The position numbers were made by a program, and so were the translations under genes. A stretch of DNA of 64,000 bases, from assembly GCF_023703775.1 (NCBI RefSeq), contig NZ_CP098514.1, positions 1,178,001 through 1,242,000 of the forward strand, read 5' to 3'. Below are positions 16,249 to 24,269 of this stretch, piece after piece. This DNA comes from Haloplanus sp. GDY1 (GTDB lineage: Archaea; Halobacteriota; Halobacteria; Halobacteriales; Haloferacaceae). The notes under the pieces are model-generated. The model worked only from the letters and a program-made list of their open reading frames with translations. It was not told the DNA's origin and did not search any database. Positions within the stretch are counted from its first letter, which is position 1; the number at the start of each line of letters is the position of its first letter.

Positions 16249-17415
16249 CTACACGACCAGTTCGACCGGGTACTCCGTCAGGTTCTCGTGGCCGTCCTCG
16301 GTGACGACGACCAGGTCCTCGATGCGCACGCCGCCGACGTCGGGGTCGTACAGCCCCGGTTCGACCGTGATCACGTTCCCGGGGTCGAGTTCGTCGCCGT
16401 CGGGGGCGACCCGCGGCAGTTCGTGGACGTCGAGGCCGACGCCGTGGCCGGTGCTGTGGATGAACCCCGTCTCCGCGTCCGGATCGCTGCGCAGCGTCGG
16501 CACCCCGGCCGCCTCGAAGACGTCACAGGCGGCGTCGTGGACCGCCGCACCCGTGACGCCGGGTTCGACGGCGTCGAGGGCGGCCCGCCGCGCCTCGTCG
16601 GTCAGGTCGAACCACTCCCGCAGCGTCGGACTCGGCTCGCCCCGCAGGAAGGTCCGCGTCATGTCCGCGTGGTACCGCGTCTCCTTGTCGCGGGGGAAGA
16701 TGTCGACGACGATCGGTTCGTCGGCGCGCAGGGGGCCCGACCCCCGGTCGTGTGGGTCGGCCGCGTCGCTGCCGCAGGCGACGATGGTCTCGTCGAGCGC
16801 GCACCCCTCCTCCAGCAGCGTCCGCTCGATCTCCCGGCGCACCGCCTCGCTCGTCAGCGGGTCGCCGTCGCGGTGGAGGACGCCCTCGACGACCGTCGCG
16901 GACTCGATCAGCGACTCGGCGGTCGCCATCGCCCGCTCGTTGGCCCGCTGGGCCCGACGGACGTGGTCGACCTCCGCGGGCGTCTTGACGGCGCGGATCC
17001 GCGTCACCGCGTCCGCGTCGTCGACGTCGACGGTCACGCCCGCCTCGCGCAGGCCGTCGGCGGTGCCGAGGGGGAAGCGCGCGGGGACGGCCACCGACCC
17101 CACCCCGACGTCGTCGAGGAAGTCGGCGACGGCGGCCGCCCTGCCGGCGACGGGGCCCGCCTCGCTCACCCGGTCGCGGTAGTCGTACGTCGAGAGGCGG
17201 GAGACGGTGTCCGCTCGGGAGTCCTTTCGCGCGCGGCCGTACTCCAGCCCCGAGACGAGGACGTGGATCCCGTCGGGCGTGTAGCAGGTGACGAAGGGAT
17301 CGGGGGCGTCGAACCCCGAGAGGTAGCGCTGGGTCGAGTCGGTGCCGTCGGCGTCGACGAGGTAGCCGTCGAGGTCGCCGAGTGCGGCGTCGAGCGCGGA
17401 GAGATCCGGATCCAT
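16249..17415 (-). CDS. pepQ: M24-family aminopeptidase (Xaa-Pro dipeptidase-like)
   Basis: A 388-residue pita-bread metallopeptidase. The N-terminal creatinase-like domain (1-135) precedes the catalytic domain. The dinuclear metal ligands of M24 peptidases can be assigned: the Asp in VVDIF, the Asp in YHADMTRTF, the His in STGHGVGL, the Glu in TVEPGLY and the Glu in VRIEDL. It likely releases N-terminal residues from Xaa-Pro peptides in the cytoplasm. The ATG at 17415 was chosen over one 27 bases upstream because that extension is only a basic out-of-family tail. Confidence 0.9.
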   Translation of the reverse strand: MDPDLSALDAALGDLDGYLVDADGTDSTQRYLSGFDAPDPFVTCYTPDGIHVLVSGLEYGRARKDSRADTVSRLSTYDYRDRVSEAGPVAGRAAAVADFLDDVGVGSVAVPARFPLGTADGLREAGVTVDVDDADAVTRIRAVKTPAEVDHVRRAQRANERAMATAESLIESATVVEGVLHRDGDPLTSEAVRREIERTLLEEGCALDETIVACGSDAADPHDRGSGPLRADEPIVVDIFPRDKETRYHADMTRTFLRGEPSPTLREWFDLTDEARRAALDAVEPGVTGAAVHDAACDVFEAAGVPTLRSDPDAETGFIHSTGHGVGLDVHELPRVAPDGDELDPGNVITVEPGLYDPDVGGVRIEDLVVVTEDGHENLTEYPVELVV

Positions 17416-17458
17416 ACCCCTCCGTCGGAGTCGGGGCGGCAAATACGCTTGGTCGGCG

Positions 17459-18160
17459 CTACGTCAGCGTCCGCACGGCGTCGACGAGGAAGACGACGCC
17501 GAACCCGGCGAGGACGAGGGCGCTGACGCCGGCGACGACGGGGGCGAACCGCGCGACGCGTCGCTGGGCCGCCCGGAGCGCCGCGGGGAAGCCGGTGATC
17601 CACAGGCCGATGCCGAGGAAGAAGCCGACGATGAGGGCCGGACTCCCCGTCCGGACCACCAGCAGTCCCGCGAGGTCGGCGCCCAGGTAGGGCGTATACG
17701 AGAGCACGTCGAGTTCCCCGGGCTCGAGGAGGCCGACGCCGATGGTCAGCCAGAAGAGGATCTGGTAGGGGTTGGTGAGCGCCAGGACGAACGCCTTGCG
17801 GAAGCCGGTGGCCGCCCGGACGGCCGGGCCGTCCGTCGGGACGGCGTCCGCGTCGCGCCGCGCCTCCGACGCGGCCCCGTAGGCGAAGTAGAGCATGAGC
17901 AGCCCACCGGCGCCGACCATCGCCGCGCGGACGCTCGGGAAGCGCTCGACGAAGGTGACGACGCCGAGCAGCGAGCAGACGAAGAAGACGGCGTCGGCGG
18001 TCATCGCCCCGAGGCCGGTCCGGGCGCCGGCCAGCCAGCCGTTGTTGACGGACTCCTCGGCGATGACGGCGTTCATCGGCCCTGGCGGGGCGGCGAGGGC
18101 GAGGCCGAAGACGACGCCTGCCAGCAGCGACGGGAGGGGGCTCGGCACGGACCACACCAC
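17459..18160 (-). CDS. LysE/RhtB-family exporter
   Basis: A 233-residue membrane protein with six helices. The family signature near the N-terminus, APPGPMNAVI (about 24-33), and the TNPYQILFW motif (129-137) identify the LysE/RhtB amino-acid exporter superfamily. It probably expels amino acids or derivatives. The polar loop at 104-118 separates the two halves. A strong inverted repeat (18219-18254) sits 60-95 bases upstream and could be its operator or the terminator of the transporter gene beyond. Confidence 0.88.
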   Translation of the reverse strand: MVWSVPSPLPSLLAGVVFGLALAAPPGPMNAVIAEESVNNGWLAGARTGLGAMTADAVFFVCSLLGVVTFVERFPSVRAAMVGAGGLLMLYFAYGAASEARRDADAVPTDGPAVRAATGFRKAFVLALTNPYQILFWLTIGVGLLEPGELDVLSYTPYLGADLAGLLVVRTGSPALIVGFFLGIGLWITGFPAALRAAQRRVARFAPVVAGVSALVLAGFGVVFLVDAVRTLT

Positions 18161-18218
18161 GCCGTCGGCGAGAAAAACGCTTCCGAACTCGTCTCATACG
18201 GTTTACTGTACGTCAGTA

Positions 18219-18254
18219 CCAGTGGTTCGCCGGATCGTCACGGCGAACCACCGG
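18219..18254. repeat. Inverted repeat between the LysE and GDT1-type genes
   Basis: The arms CCAGTGGTTCGCC (18219-18231) and GGCGAACCACCGG (18242-18254) pair at 12 of 13 positions around a 10-base loop. A shorter inverted repeat (TACTG five-base gap CAGTA) lies just beside it at 18204-18218. The element stands between two leftward genes, so it may terminate the upstream one or bind a regulator of the LysE gene. There is no T-run, which weakens the terminator reading. Confidence 0.6.
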
Positions 18255-18275
18255 TGAACAGTTACAACAATCGTG

Positions 18276-18986
18276 TCAGAGCAGCGTCAGCACGGCCGTC
18301 GACACCGTCGAGACGACCGTCTCCCAGACGGAGAACCCGGTGAGGATGCTCAGCACGGTGTCGGCCGCGAAGAAGGCGAAAAGCCCCGCGGAGAAGAGGT
18401 GAGCCTTCCGGAGGTCCAGGCGGTGGGAGAACTTGTGGAAGAAGAAGGCGTTGGCGAGGCTCACGGGGATGATGGCGAGCATCTCGCCGACCCAGATGGC
18501 GGGGTGGGCGCCGTACTGGGCGGCCAGCCCGATGGTGACGAGTTGGGTCTTGTCGCCGAACTCCCCGGCCGCCATCATCGCGAAGATGGGGACGAAGCCG
18601 CCGAGGCTGTCGGGGAGTTCCCGGCCGAACACCTGGGGTTCGAAGTCCTCGGACAGCGAGGTCACGCCGCCGTCGGTCGCCGCCGGGTCGACGCCCTCCG
18701 CGTCGCCGCTCGACGGCGCGGAGCGGTAGAGCAGGACGGCGAAGACCAGAAACAGGGCGGCCGTGAACGCGTCGAGGACGACCGCCGGGAGCGCACGCTG
18801 GAGCGCCTCGCCGACCACGATTTCGATCGCGGTCCACCCGGCGAAGGCCGTCCCCGCGGCGCTCACGACCACCAGCGGGTTGTAGCGGGTCGAGAGCCCA
18901 GCGATGATGAACTGCACCTTCTCGCCGGGCAACACGACGAGTTGGGCGACGAAGGCGACGGTGAGGATTTCGAGCCACCCCGTCAC
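18276..18986 (-). CDS. TMEM165/GDT1-family cation transporter, probable manganese exporter
   Basis: A 236-residue membrane protein of the UPF0016/GDT1 family with six to seven helices and a polar central loop (about 104-128). The second repeat keeps the hallmark ExGDKT (EFGDKTQL, about 147-154). The first repeat has only a decayed version, PGEKVQF (about 20-26). Family members move Mn2+ or Ca2+. The GTG start overlaps the stop of a DtxR/MntR-type regulator gene (GTGA, 18983-18986), which supports manganese as the substrate. No ATG is available nearby, and the overlap decides the start. Confidence 0.85.
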   Translation of the reverse strand: MTGWLEILTVAFVAQLVVLPGEKVQFIIAGLSTRYNPLVVVSAAGTAFAGWTAIEIVVGEALQRALPAVVLDAFTAALFLVFAVLLYRSAPSSGDAEGVDPAATDGGVTSLSEDFEPQVFGRELPDSLGGFVPIFAMMAAGEFGDKTQLVTIGLAAQYGAHPAIWVGEMLAIIPVSLANAFFFHKFSHRLDLRKAHLFSAGLFAFFAADTVLSILTGFSVWETVVSTVSTAVLTLL

Positions 18987-19666
18987 GCGTCGCTCACTTC
19001 CTCGGGGGCGTCGGCGGGCCGGACGCGGATCGTCCGCGCGACCGACTCGGGGAGGCTCTGTTCGTCGTCGCCGATCCGGACGGTCACCATGCCGAACGGC
19101 GCCACGTCGACGACGACCAGTTCCGTCCCCGGGCGGATGCCCGCGTCGTCGAGGTAGGCGAGTTCCTCCTCGTCGCGGTCGCGCACCCGACCGACGACGA
19201 CCCGGTCGCCCGACTCGTGGTCGCTCAGGGGCGTCGTCTCGTCGCCCTCGAGGGGGTGGAGGTCCGCGTTGGGGATCGGATCGCCGTGTGGATCCACCTC
19301 GGGGTCGCCGAGGGCCTCGGCCACCCGCCGCTCGAACTCCTCGGAGATGTGGTGTTCGAGGGCGTCGGCCTCCTCGTGGACGTCGGTCCACGAGTAGTCG
19401 AGGTGTTCGGCGAGGTACGCCTCCAGCAGCCGGTGGTGGCGGAGCACCTCCAGCGCCACCGTCTCACCCTCCGGGGTCAGCTCGACGCCCTTGTACTTCT
19501 CGCGCTCCAGCAGGCCCCGGTCCGCGAGTTTCTGGACCATGCTGGTCACCGTCGGCGCCGTCTTGCCGACTTCGTCGGCGATGGCGGAGGTGGACACCGG
19601 CGCGCCCTCCTCGGACTGGAGCCGATAGATCGCCTTGAGGTAATCCTCCATCGCGTCGCTGAGCAT
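18983..19666 (-). CDS. DtxR/MntR-family metal-dependent transcription regulator
   Basis: A 227-residue repressor with three domains: a winged helix (1-72), a metal-binding dimerisation domain (73-135, with the His and Glu pairs in LRHHRLLEAYL and HEEADALEHH), and a C-terminal FeoA/SH3-like domain (150-225). It should bind Mn2+ or Fe2+ and then DNA. It is the first gene of an operon with a GDT1-type transporter. Just upstream of the start is a TTAG-six bases-CTAA element (19684-19697), like sites bound by archaeal DtxR proteins, suggesting self-regulation. Confidence 0.9.
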   Translation of the reverse strand: MLSDAMEDYLKAIYRLQSEEGAPVSTSAIADEVGKTAPTVTSMVQKLADRGLLEREKYKGVELTPEGETVALEVLRHHRLLEAYLAEHLDYSWTDVHEEADALEHHISEEFERRVAEALGDPEVDPHGDPIPNADLHPLEGDETTPLSDHESGDRVVVGRVRDRDEEELAYLDDAGIRPGTELVVVDVAPFGMVTVRIGDDEQSLPESVARTIRVRPADAPEEVSDA

Positions 19667-19683
19667 CGCTCTGTCTGTCGGAT

Positions 19684-19697
19684 TTAGCCCCGTCTAA
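19684..19697. promoter_or_regulatory. Candidate metal-regulator operator
   Basis: TTAGCCCCGTCTAA is an inverted repeat with TTAG/CTAA arms and a six-base centre. It sits 18-31 bases before the regulator ATG at 19666, where it would overlap the promoter. It resembles sites of archaeal DtxR-type repressors; this is an inference from pattern and position. Confidence 0.4.
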
Positions 19698-19746
19698 TCA
19701 ATAAGGGTGTCGTGTCGAACTGCGGGGTGGGGGCCGCGCGACCCCG

Positions 19747-20919
19747 TCAGACGCCCTGTCCCATCAGGTGGCTCCGAAGCAGGTCGGCCGTCTTGACCCC
19801 GGCGTCGGCGTTGATCAGCACGACCGTCCCGTCGTCGTCGAGGGCGCCCCGCTCCGCGAGTTCCCAGGCCCCCGCCGCGGCGGCGCCGCCAGTCGCGCCC
19901 ACCTCGGTGCCGAGTCGCTGGGTCAGGGCCACCGCGCTCTCCAGCAGGTCCTCGTCGGCGACGGCCACCGCGTCGCCGCCGCTCCCGTCGAGTGCGTCGA
20001 GGGCGAGCGACCCGCCCGCCGGGTCGGGAATCTCCAGTTCGCCACAGATGGTGTCGGGGTACGCCACCGGGTCGACGGCGTCCGCGCCCGCGTCGTGAGC
20101 CTCGACCACCGGCGCACAGCCCTCGGCCTGGACGGCGTGGACGCGCGGCACCCGGTCGGTCAGGCCGAGTTCCATCAGGTCGCGGAACCCGCGTTCGATC
20201 CCCACCAGCGTCTCGCCGGTGCCGACGGCGACGACGACGGCGTCCGGCGCCGTCCAGTCGCGCGCGCCGGCCACCTCGTAGGCCAGCGTCCGGTAGCCGT
20301 CGTGGCGGTACGGGGTCGTGAACTCCTGGAGCGAGTGCCAGTCGGCGACCAGATCGGAGTCGAGGGCGTCGAGGGCGTCCGGATACCGCCCGCCGATCAC
20401 GCGCATGTCCGCGCCGTGGACGTTCACCATCGCCTTGTTCGGGAAGGGGGCGCGGGAGGGGAGGTACGCGTAGCAGTCGGTCCCGATCCGGCCGGCGTAG
20501 GCCGCCGCCGACTGGCCGGCGTTCCCCGGCGCCGCGAGCGCCAGCAGGTCCGCACCACTCGCCGCGGCCATCGTCACCGCGACCGAGAGGCCACGGTCGA
20601 GTATCGTCCCCGTGGGGTTCCGCCCCTCGTCCTTGAGGAGGACCGACCCGACGCCGAGGTCGGCGGCGAGGCCGTCGGCGTCGAGCAGCGGCGTCGCCCC
20701 CTCGCCCGCCGAGACGGCGTCGGTCGCGGGGACGGGCAACAGGGCGTCGTACGCCCACAGCGAGTCCGGATCGGCCGGTAGCGCCGCCGGGTCGACGGCG
20801 TCGAGGTCGTACGCCGGGGTGAGCGGTGCGCCGACGTCGCTCCGGCCGACGTGGTCCGGGGCGTACCGCTCGCCGGTCGCCGTGCAGTCGAGGCCGAGGA
20901 GGGTCTCGGAGGTGTCCAT
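19747..20919 (-). CDS. Threonine synthase-like PLP-fold protein lacking the PLP lysine
   Basis: A 390-residue protein of PLP fold type II, most like threonine synthase. Conserved family features are GEGATPLL (73-80), LLKDEGRNPTG (94-104), APGNAGQSAAAYAGR (about 129-143) and a phosphate-binding GTGET (about 203-207). The normal NPTGSFKDRG motif, whose lysine forms the Schiff base with PLP, here reads NPTGTILDRG, so residue 107 is Leu. The N-terminal zinc-ribbon-like region also retains only one Cys (C12). It may be a catalytically dead paralog, a regulator, or an enzyme using another lysine. It stands alone with an intact reading frame. Confidence 0.82.
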   Translation of the reverse strand: MDTSETLLGLDCTATGERYAPDHVGRSDVGAPLTPAYDLDAVDPAALPADPDSLWAYDALLPVPATDAVSAGEGATPLLDADGLAADLGVGSVLLKDEGRNPTGTILDRGLSVAVTMAAASGADLLALAAPGNAGQSAAAYAGRIGTDCYAYLPSRAPFPNKAMVNVHGADMRVIGGRYPDALDALDSDLVADWHSLQEFTTPYRHDGYRTLAYEVAGARDWTAPDAVVVAVGTGETLVGIERGFRDLMELGLTDRVPRVHAVQAEGCAPVVEAHDAGADAVDPVAYPDTICGELEIPDPAGGSLALDALDGSGGDAVAVADEDLLESAVALTQRLGTEVGATGGAAAAGAWELAERGALDDDGTVVLINADAGVKTADLLRSHLMGQGV

Positions 20920-20989
20920 GCCGGCGGTTGCGACCGGAGGGGCAAATCCCTGTCCATGGATTCTTTAGCCACGCGACCGACCGCCGGGT

Positions 20990-22267
20990 ATGGACGACAC
21001 ACCGACGGTCGCCGTCGCCGGCGCCGGGTTGGCGGGGCTGGTCGCCGCGCGACGCCTCGCCGAGGCCGGCGCCGAGGTCACCGTCTTCGAACGCCGCGAC
21101 GAGGTCGGCGGCCGGGTGCGAACCCGCCGCCGGGACGGCTTCACCCTCGATCGAGGCTTTCAGGTGCTCTTCACCGCCTACCCGGCCGTCCGCGAGGAAC
21201 TCGACCTCCGGGCGCTCGACCTGCAGTCCTTCTCCCCGGGCGCGGTGATCTGTCGCCCGGGCGAGCGATCGGTGCTCTCCGACCCTCTCCGTGACCCCCT
21301 GTCGCTCACACAGACCCTGTTCAACCGCGAGGTGACCACGACCGACAAACTCCGGACGCTCGCGCTCCGTCAGCACGTCGGGAGTCGCGACGAGGCGACC
21401 GTCTTCGAGGGTTCGGACGCCCCCATCGACGAGTACCTCCGCGACTGGGGGTTCTCCGAGTCCTACGTCGACCACTTCGTCGCCCCCTTCTACGGCGGCA
21501 TCACCCTCGATCGCTCCCTGTCCACGTCGAAGCGGGTCTTCGAGTACACGTTCAAGGCGATGAGCGAGGGGCTGATCGCCCTGCCCGCGGCGGGGATGGC
21601 CGCCGTCCCCGCACAACTGGCCGAGCGCGCCCGCGAGGCGGGCGCGAGTATCGGCCTCGACGACCCGGTCGCTGCCGTCTCCGGCGACGACGACGGCGCG
21701 ACCGTCGAGGCCGAGAGCCGGACCCTCGACGCCGACGCGGCGGTCGTCGCCACCGACCCGCGCACCGCGCGACGGCTGACCGGCGTCGCGTCGATTCCGA
21801 CGGCGGCCCGCCCCTCCGTCACCGCGTACTGCTCCCTGCCGGACGGCCCCTCGCTGGACGAGGCCCGGAAGATCCACCTGAACGCCGCTGACGACCGACC
21901 GAACGCCGTCGTGCCGCTCTCGGCCGTCGCGCCGACGTACGCCCCCGACGACCGGCGGCTGCTCGCGGCCACCTTCCTCGGCGACGACGCGCTCGACGCC
22001 GACGACGCGGCCCTCCGCGACGCGACGCGCGAGGCGCTCGCGGACTGGTTCCCCGAACGCCGCTTCGGGGGGCTCGAACACGTCCACACCGACCGGATCG
22101 AGTTCGCGCAGTTCGCCCAGCCCCCCGGCGTCCACGACGACCTGCCCGACGCCCACGACCCGAACGGTCGTGTCTACCTCGCCGGCGACTACACGGCGTG
22201 GTCCTCCATCCAGGGGGCGATGCGGAGCGGCCGCGAGGCCGCCGAGGCGGTGCTCGCGGACCTGTGA
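20990..22267 (+). CDS. FAD-dependent amine-oxidase/phytoene-desaturase family protein
   Basis: A 425-residue flavoprotein. The N-terminal dinucleotide-binding motif VAGAGLAGLVAARRLAEAG (about 9-27) is followed by the FAD-ribose Glu in VFERRDEVGGR. The C-terminal FAD motif YLAGDYTAWSSIQGAMRSG (about 395-413) is typical of the amine oxidase, protoporphyrinogen oxidase and phytoene desaturase superfamily. The substrate is unknown; carotenoid, isoprenoid and porphyrin oxidations are all plausible. It is divergent from the threonine synthase-like gene and back-to-back with the exonuclease stop. A TTCTTTAG box near 20961-20968 fits a leaderless start. Confidence 0.87.
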   Translation: MDDTPTVAVAGAGLAGLVAARRLAEAGAEVTVFERRDEVGGRVRTRRRDGFTLDRGFQVLFTAYPAVREELDLRALDLQSFSPGAVICRPGERSVLSDPLRDPLSLTQTLFNREVTTTDKLRTLALRQHVGSRDEATVFEGSDAPIDEYLRDWGFSESYVDHFVAPFYGGITLDRSLSTSKRVFEYTFKAMSEGLIALPAAGMAAVPAQLAERAREAGASIGLDDPVAAVSGDDDGATVEAESRTLDADAAVVATDPRTARRLTGVASIPTAARPSVTAYCSLPDGPSLDEARKIHLNAADDRPNAVVPLSAVAPTYAPDDRRLLAATFLGDDALDADDAALRDATREALADWFPERRFGGLEHVHTDRIEFAQFAQPPGVHDDLPDAHDPNGRVYLAGDYTAWSSIQGAMRSGREAAEAVLADL

Positions 22268-22942
22268 CTACCCGTCGAATCGACTTTCGGTGCCCAGATA
22301 GGCCGACTCGAACGGCTCCCCGACGTCGGCGTAGAACAGCGCCAGGTTCGCCTCGAGGTCGGTGCGCAGGTAGTGATCGATGACCGCGGCGAGCGTCTCC
22401 CGGAACCGGTCGCCCGTCTCCGTGCCGAGCGTCCGGAGGTAGGCCGGGCCGAGTTCGTCGCCGAACACGCCGTTCGTGACCGGGTCGCCACGCCAGACCG
22501 TCTTCGCGGGCGCGTAGCCGTACGACTCCAGACACGCCTCCAGGCTGGGCCACGGCTCGTCGCGCTCCTCGGCGCGATCCCGGCGGTCCGGAAACAGGTC
22601 GACGTGCGTCTCCGCGGCCGTGATCGCCGGCAGGTCGAGCGACGCGCCGTGACGCGCCAGTCGCCCCTCGACGAACGGCAGGTCGAACTCGATCCCGTTG
22701 TAGGTGACGAGCGCGTCGGCGTCGCTCCGGTCGAGGCGATCCATCGCTCTTCGGATCAGCGACACCTCGCCGTCGCCGTCCCGGTGGAACGTCTCGTAGG
22801 TCGCGTCGGTCAGCGGCGCCGCTCGCTCGTGGACGCCGACGCCGACGGAGACGAGTTCGCCGTCCTGCGGGTTCGTGGCCGTGGTCTCGATGTCCACCGT
22901 CGCCACCGTCTCGGCGTCCGGGGGGTCGCGGGGGAATCGCAT
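22268..22942 (-). CDS. DnaQ-like 3'-5' exonuclease (RNase H fold)
   Basis: A 224-residue exonuclease of the DEDD superfamily. Motif I is VDIETTA (Asp and Glu, about 17-19), motif II is TYNGIEFDLPF (Asp, about 82), and motif III lies near FRETLAAVIDHYLRTDLEAN, with an Asp that fits the DEDDy or DEDDh type. It resembles the stand-alone archaeal ribonuclease-H-like protein with a YprB-type domain. It probably trims nucleic-acid 3' ends; the substrate is not evident. The ATG at 22942 gives the family's normal N-terminus; a GTG 15 bases upstream is possible. The stop is adjacent to that of the converging FAD protein. Confidence 0.82.
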   Translation of the reverse strand: MRFPRDPPDAETVATVDIETTATNPQDGELVSVGVGVHERAAPLTDATYETFHRDGDGEVSLIRRAMDRLDRSDADALVTYNGIEFDLPFVEGRLARHGASLDLPAITAAETHVDLFPDRRDRAEERDEPWPSLEACLESYGYAPAKTVWRGDPVTNGVFGDELGPAYLRTLGTETGDRFRETLAAVIDHYLRTDLEANLALFYADVGEPFESAYLGTESRFDG

Positions 22943-23022
22943 CGGTAGCGATGGCACCTCGATCCCTCAAGAAGTTGGCGTCTCCCGTCAACGTTTACAA
23001 GCCGGCCGGGCGAATCGGGGGT

Positions 23023-23643
23023 ATGGTCCCCACCTCCGACTGGCTCTCGCTCGACACCGACGAGACGGTCGTCTGGCGGGGCGCACCCCGCGTGCGTCGC
23101 GTCCTGCCGACGGTCGTCGCGGCCGCGCTCTGGATCGTCGTCCTCGCCGTCGGCGCCGCCGTCGCCCTACGGACGCGCATGTTCCCGACACCGATTCCGG
23201 TCGCCGGCGCCGCCCTCCTCGCCCTCCCGGCGGTCGGCGCGGCCGCGGCGTCGTACCTCCGGACCGTGAACGTCGAGTACGTCCTCACGGACCGGAACTG
23301 CTACCGCAAGCGCGGCGTCCTCTCGACGCGCGTGACGCGGATCGGCCTCGCGAACGTCCAGCGGACCGCCCTCGACAAGTCCGTCTGGGGAACCCTCTTC
23401 GACTACGGCACCGTCTCGATCAGCACCGCCGGCTCCGACGGCGTCGACCTGCGCCTGACGGACCTCGACGACCCCGAGGCGGCCCGCGACGAACTCCGCC
23501 GGCTGGCGGGCGCCGACGGGAGCGAACGGCGGGAACGCCGCCCCGCCGGACTGGACGCCGCGACGGCCGACGCGCTCCTGGCGGAGGTCGGCGCGTTGCG
23601 CTCGGCCGCCGACCGCCTCGACCGGGAGGTGAGCGACGGATGA
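23023..23643 (+). CDS. Membrane protein with bacterial PH-like (YdbS/YdbT, bPH2) domain
   Basis: A 206-residue protein with two membrane helices (about 27-47 and 53-75) followed by a bPH2 domain (about 80-155), recognised by VEYVLTDRNCYRKRGVLSTRV and DYGTVSISTAG. The C-terminus is a coiled-coil-like helix (170-206). Such proteins sit in the cytoplasmic membrane, often in pairs, and their role is unknown. Its stop overlaps the start of a second, similar gene (ATGA), and the two share the DYGT(V/I)SISTAG stretch, so they are tandem paralogs. The ATG at 23023 keeps the start clear of the exonuclease promoter. Confidence 0.82.
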   Translation: MVPTSDWLSLDTDETVVWRGAPRVRRVLPTVVAAALWIVVLAVGAAVALRTRMFPTPIPVAGAALLALPAVGAAAASYLRTVNVEYVLTDRNCYRKRGVLSTRVTRIGLANVQRTALDKSVWGTLFDYGTVSISTAGSDGVDLRLTDLDDPEAARDELRRLAGADGSERRERRPAGLDAATADALLAEVGALRSAADRLDREVSDG

Positions 23644-24269
23644 GCGGGACCGAGGCGCCGGCCGACGACGCCGCGAACCCGGACTGGCTCACTCTCGATC
23701 CCGACGAGGAGATCGTCTGGACCGGACAGCCGGCGTTCGAGACCCTCTACGGCACCATCGCGACCGGCCTCGTCCTGACGGTCGTGTTGATCGGCTTCCT
23801 GATCCTGCTGGGGGTGCCCTTCGCCTACTACCGGATCGAGAACACGGAGTACGTCGTGACGACGAAGTCGCTGTACGTCAAGACGGGGATCCTCTCGACC
23901 AACATCGAGACGGTCGACCTCGACCGCATCCAGAACACGGAGTTCACGCGGAGCTTCTGGGGCAAGCAGTTCGACTACGGCACCATCTCGATCAGCACCG
24001 CCGGCAGCAGCGGCGCCGAGATCTCCTTCGACGGCATCCCGGACGCCCCGGCCGTGCGCGACCGCATCACCGAACTCCAGCGCCGGCACGGCGGACGGGA
24101 CGAGGACGGCGAGGGCGGCGACGCGCCCGCGAGCGCCGACCAGTTGGCCGAACTGATCGAGGAGGTCCGCGCCACCCGCGAGGCGTTCGAACGGATCGAA
24201 GACCACCTCACCGACGGGACGGCCGACGACGACGACGATCAGTCCCGGACGAACGCCTCGTCGCCGTAG
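23640..24269 (+). CDS. Second PH-domain (bPH2) membrane protein
   Basis: A 209-residue paralog of the preceding protein. The N-terminal segment ends in WLTLDPDEEIVW, matching WLSLDTDETVVW in its neighbour. One or two helices span about 37-63, the bPH2 domain covers about 64-140 and an acidic helical tail follows. The C-terminus is poly-Asp. It is translationally coupled to the first gene (ATGA at 23640) and its last 31 bases overlap the converging E1-alpha gene. The pair probably forms a heteromeric membrane complex. Confidence 0.82.
   Translation: MSGTEAPADDAANPDWLTLDPDEEIVWTGQPAFETLYGTIATGLVLTVVLIGFLILLGVPFAYYRIENTEYVVTTKSLYVKTGILSTNIETVDLDRIQNTEFTRSFWGKQFDYGTISISTAGSSGAEISFDGIPDAPAVRDRITELQRRHGGRDEDGEGGDAPASADQLAELIEEVRATREAFERIEDHLTDGTADDDDDQSRTNASSP

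Noticed and set aside
19694-22156. Very long antisense frame over the threonine synthase-like and FAD genes
   Set aside because: It runs across two real genes on different strands, and its composition (Arg/Gly/Asp-rich) is that of shadow sequence.
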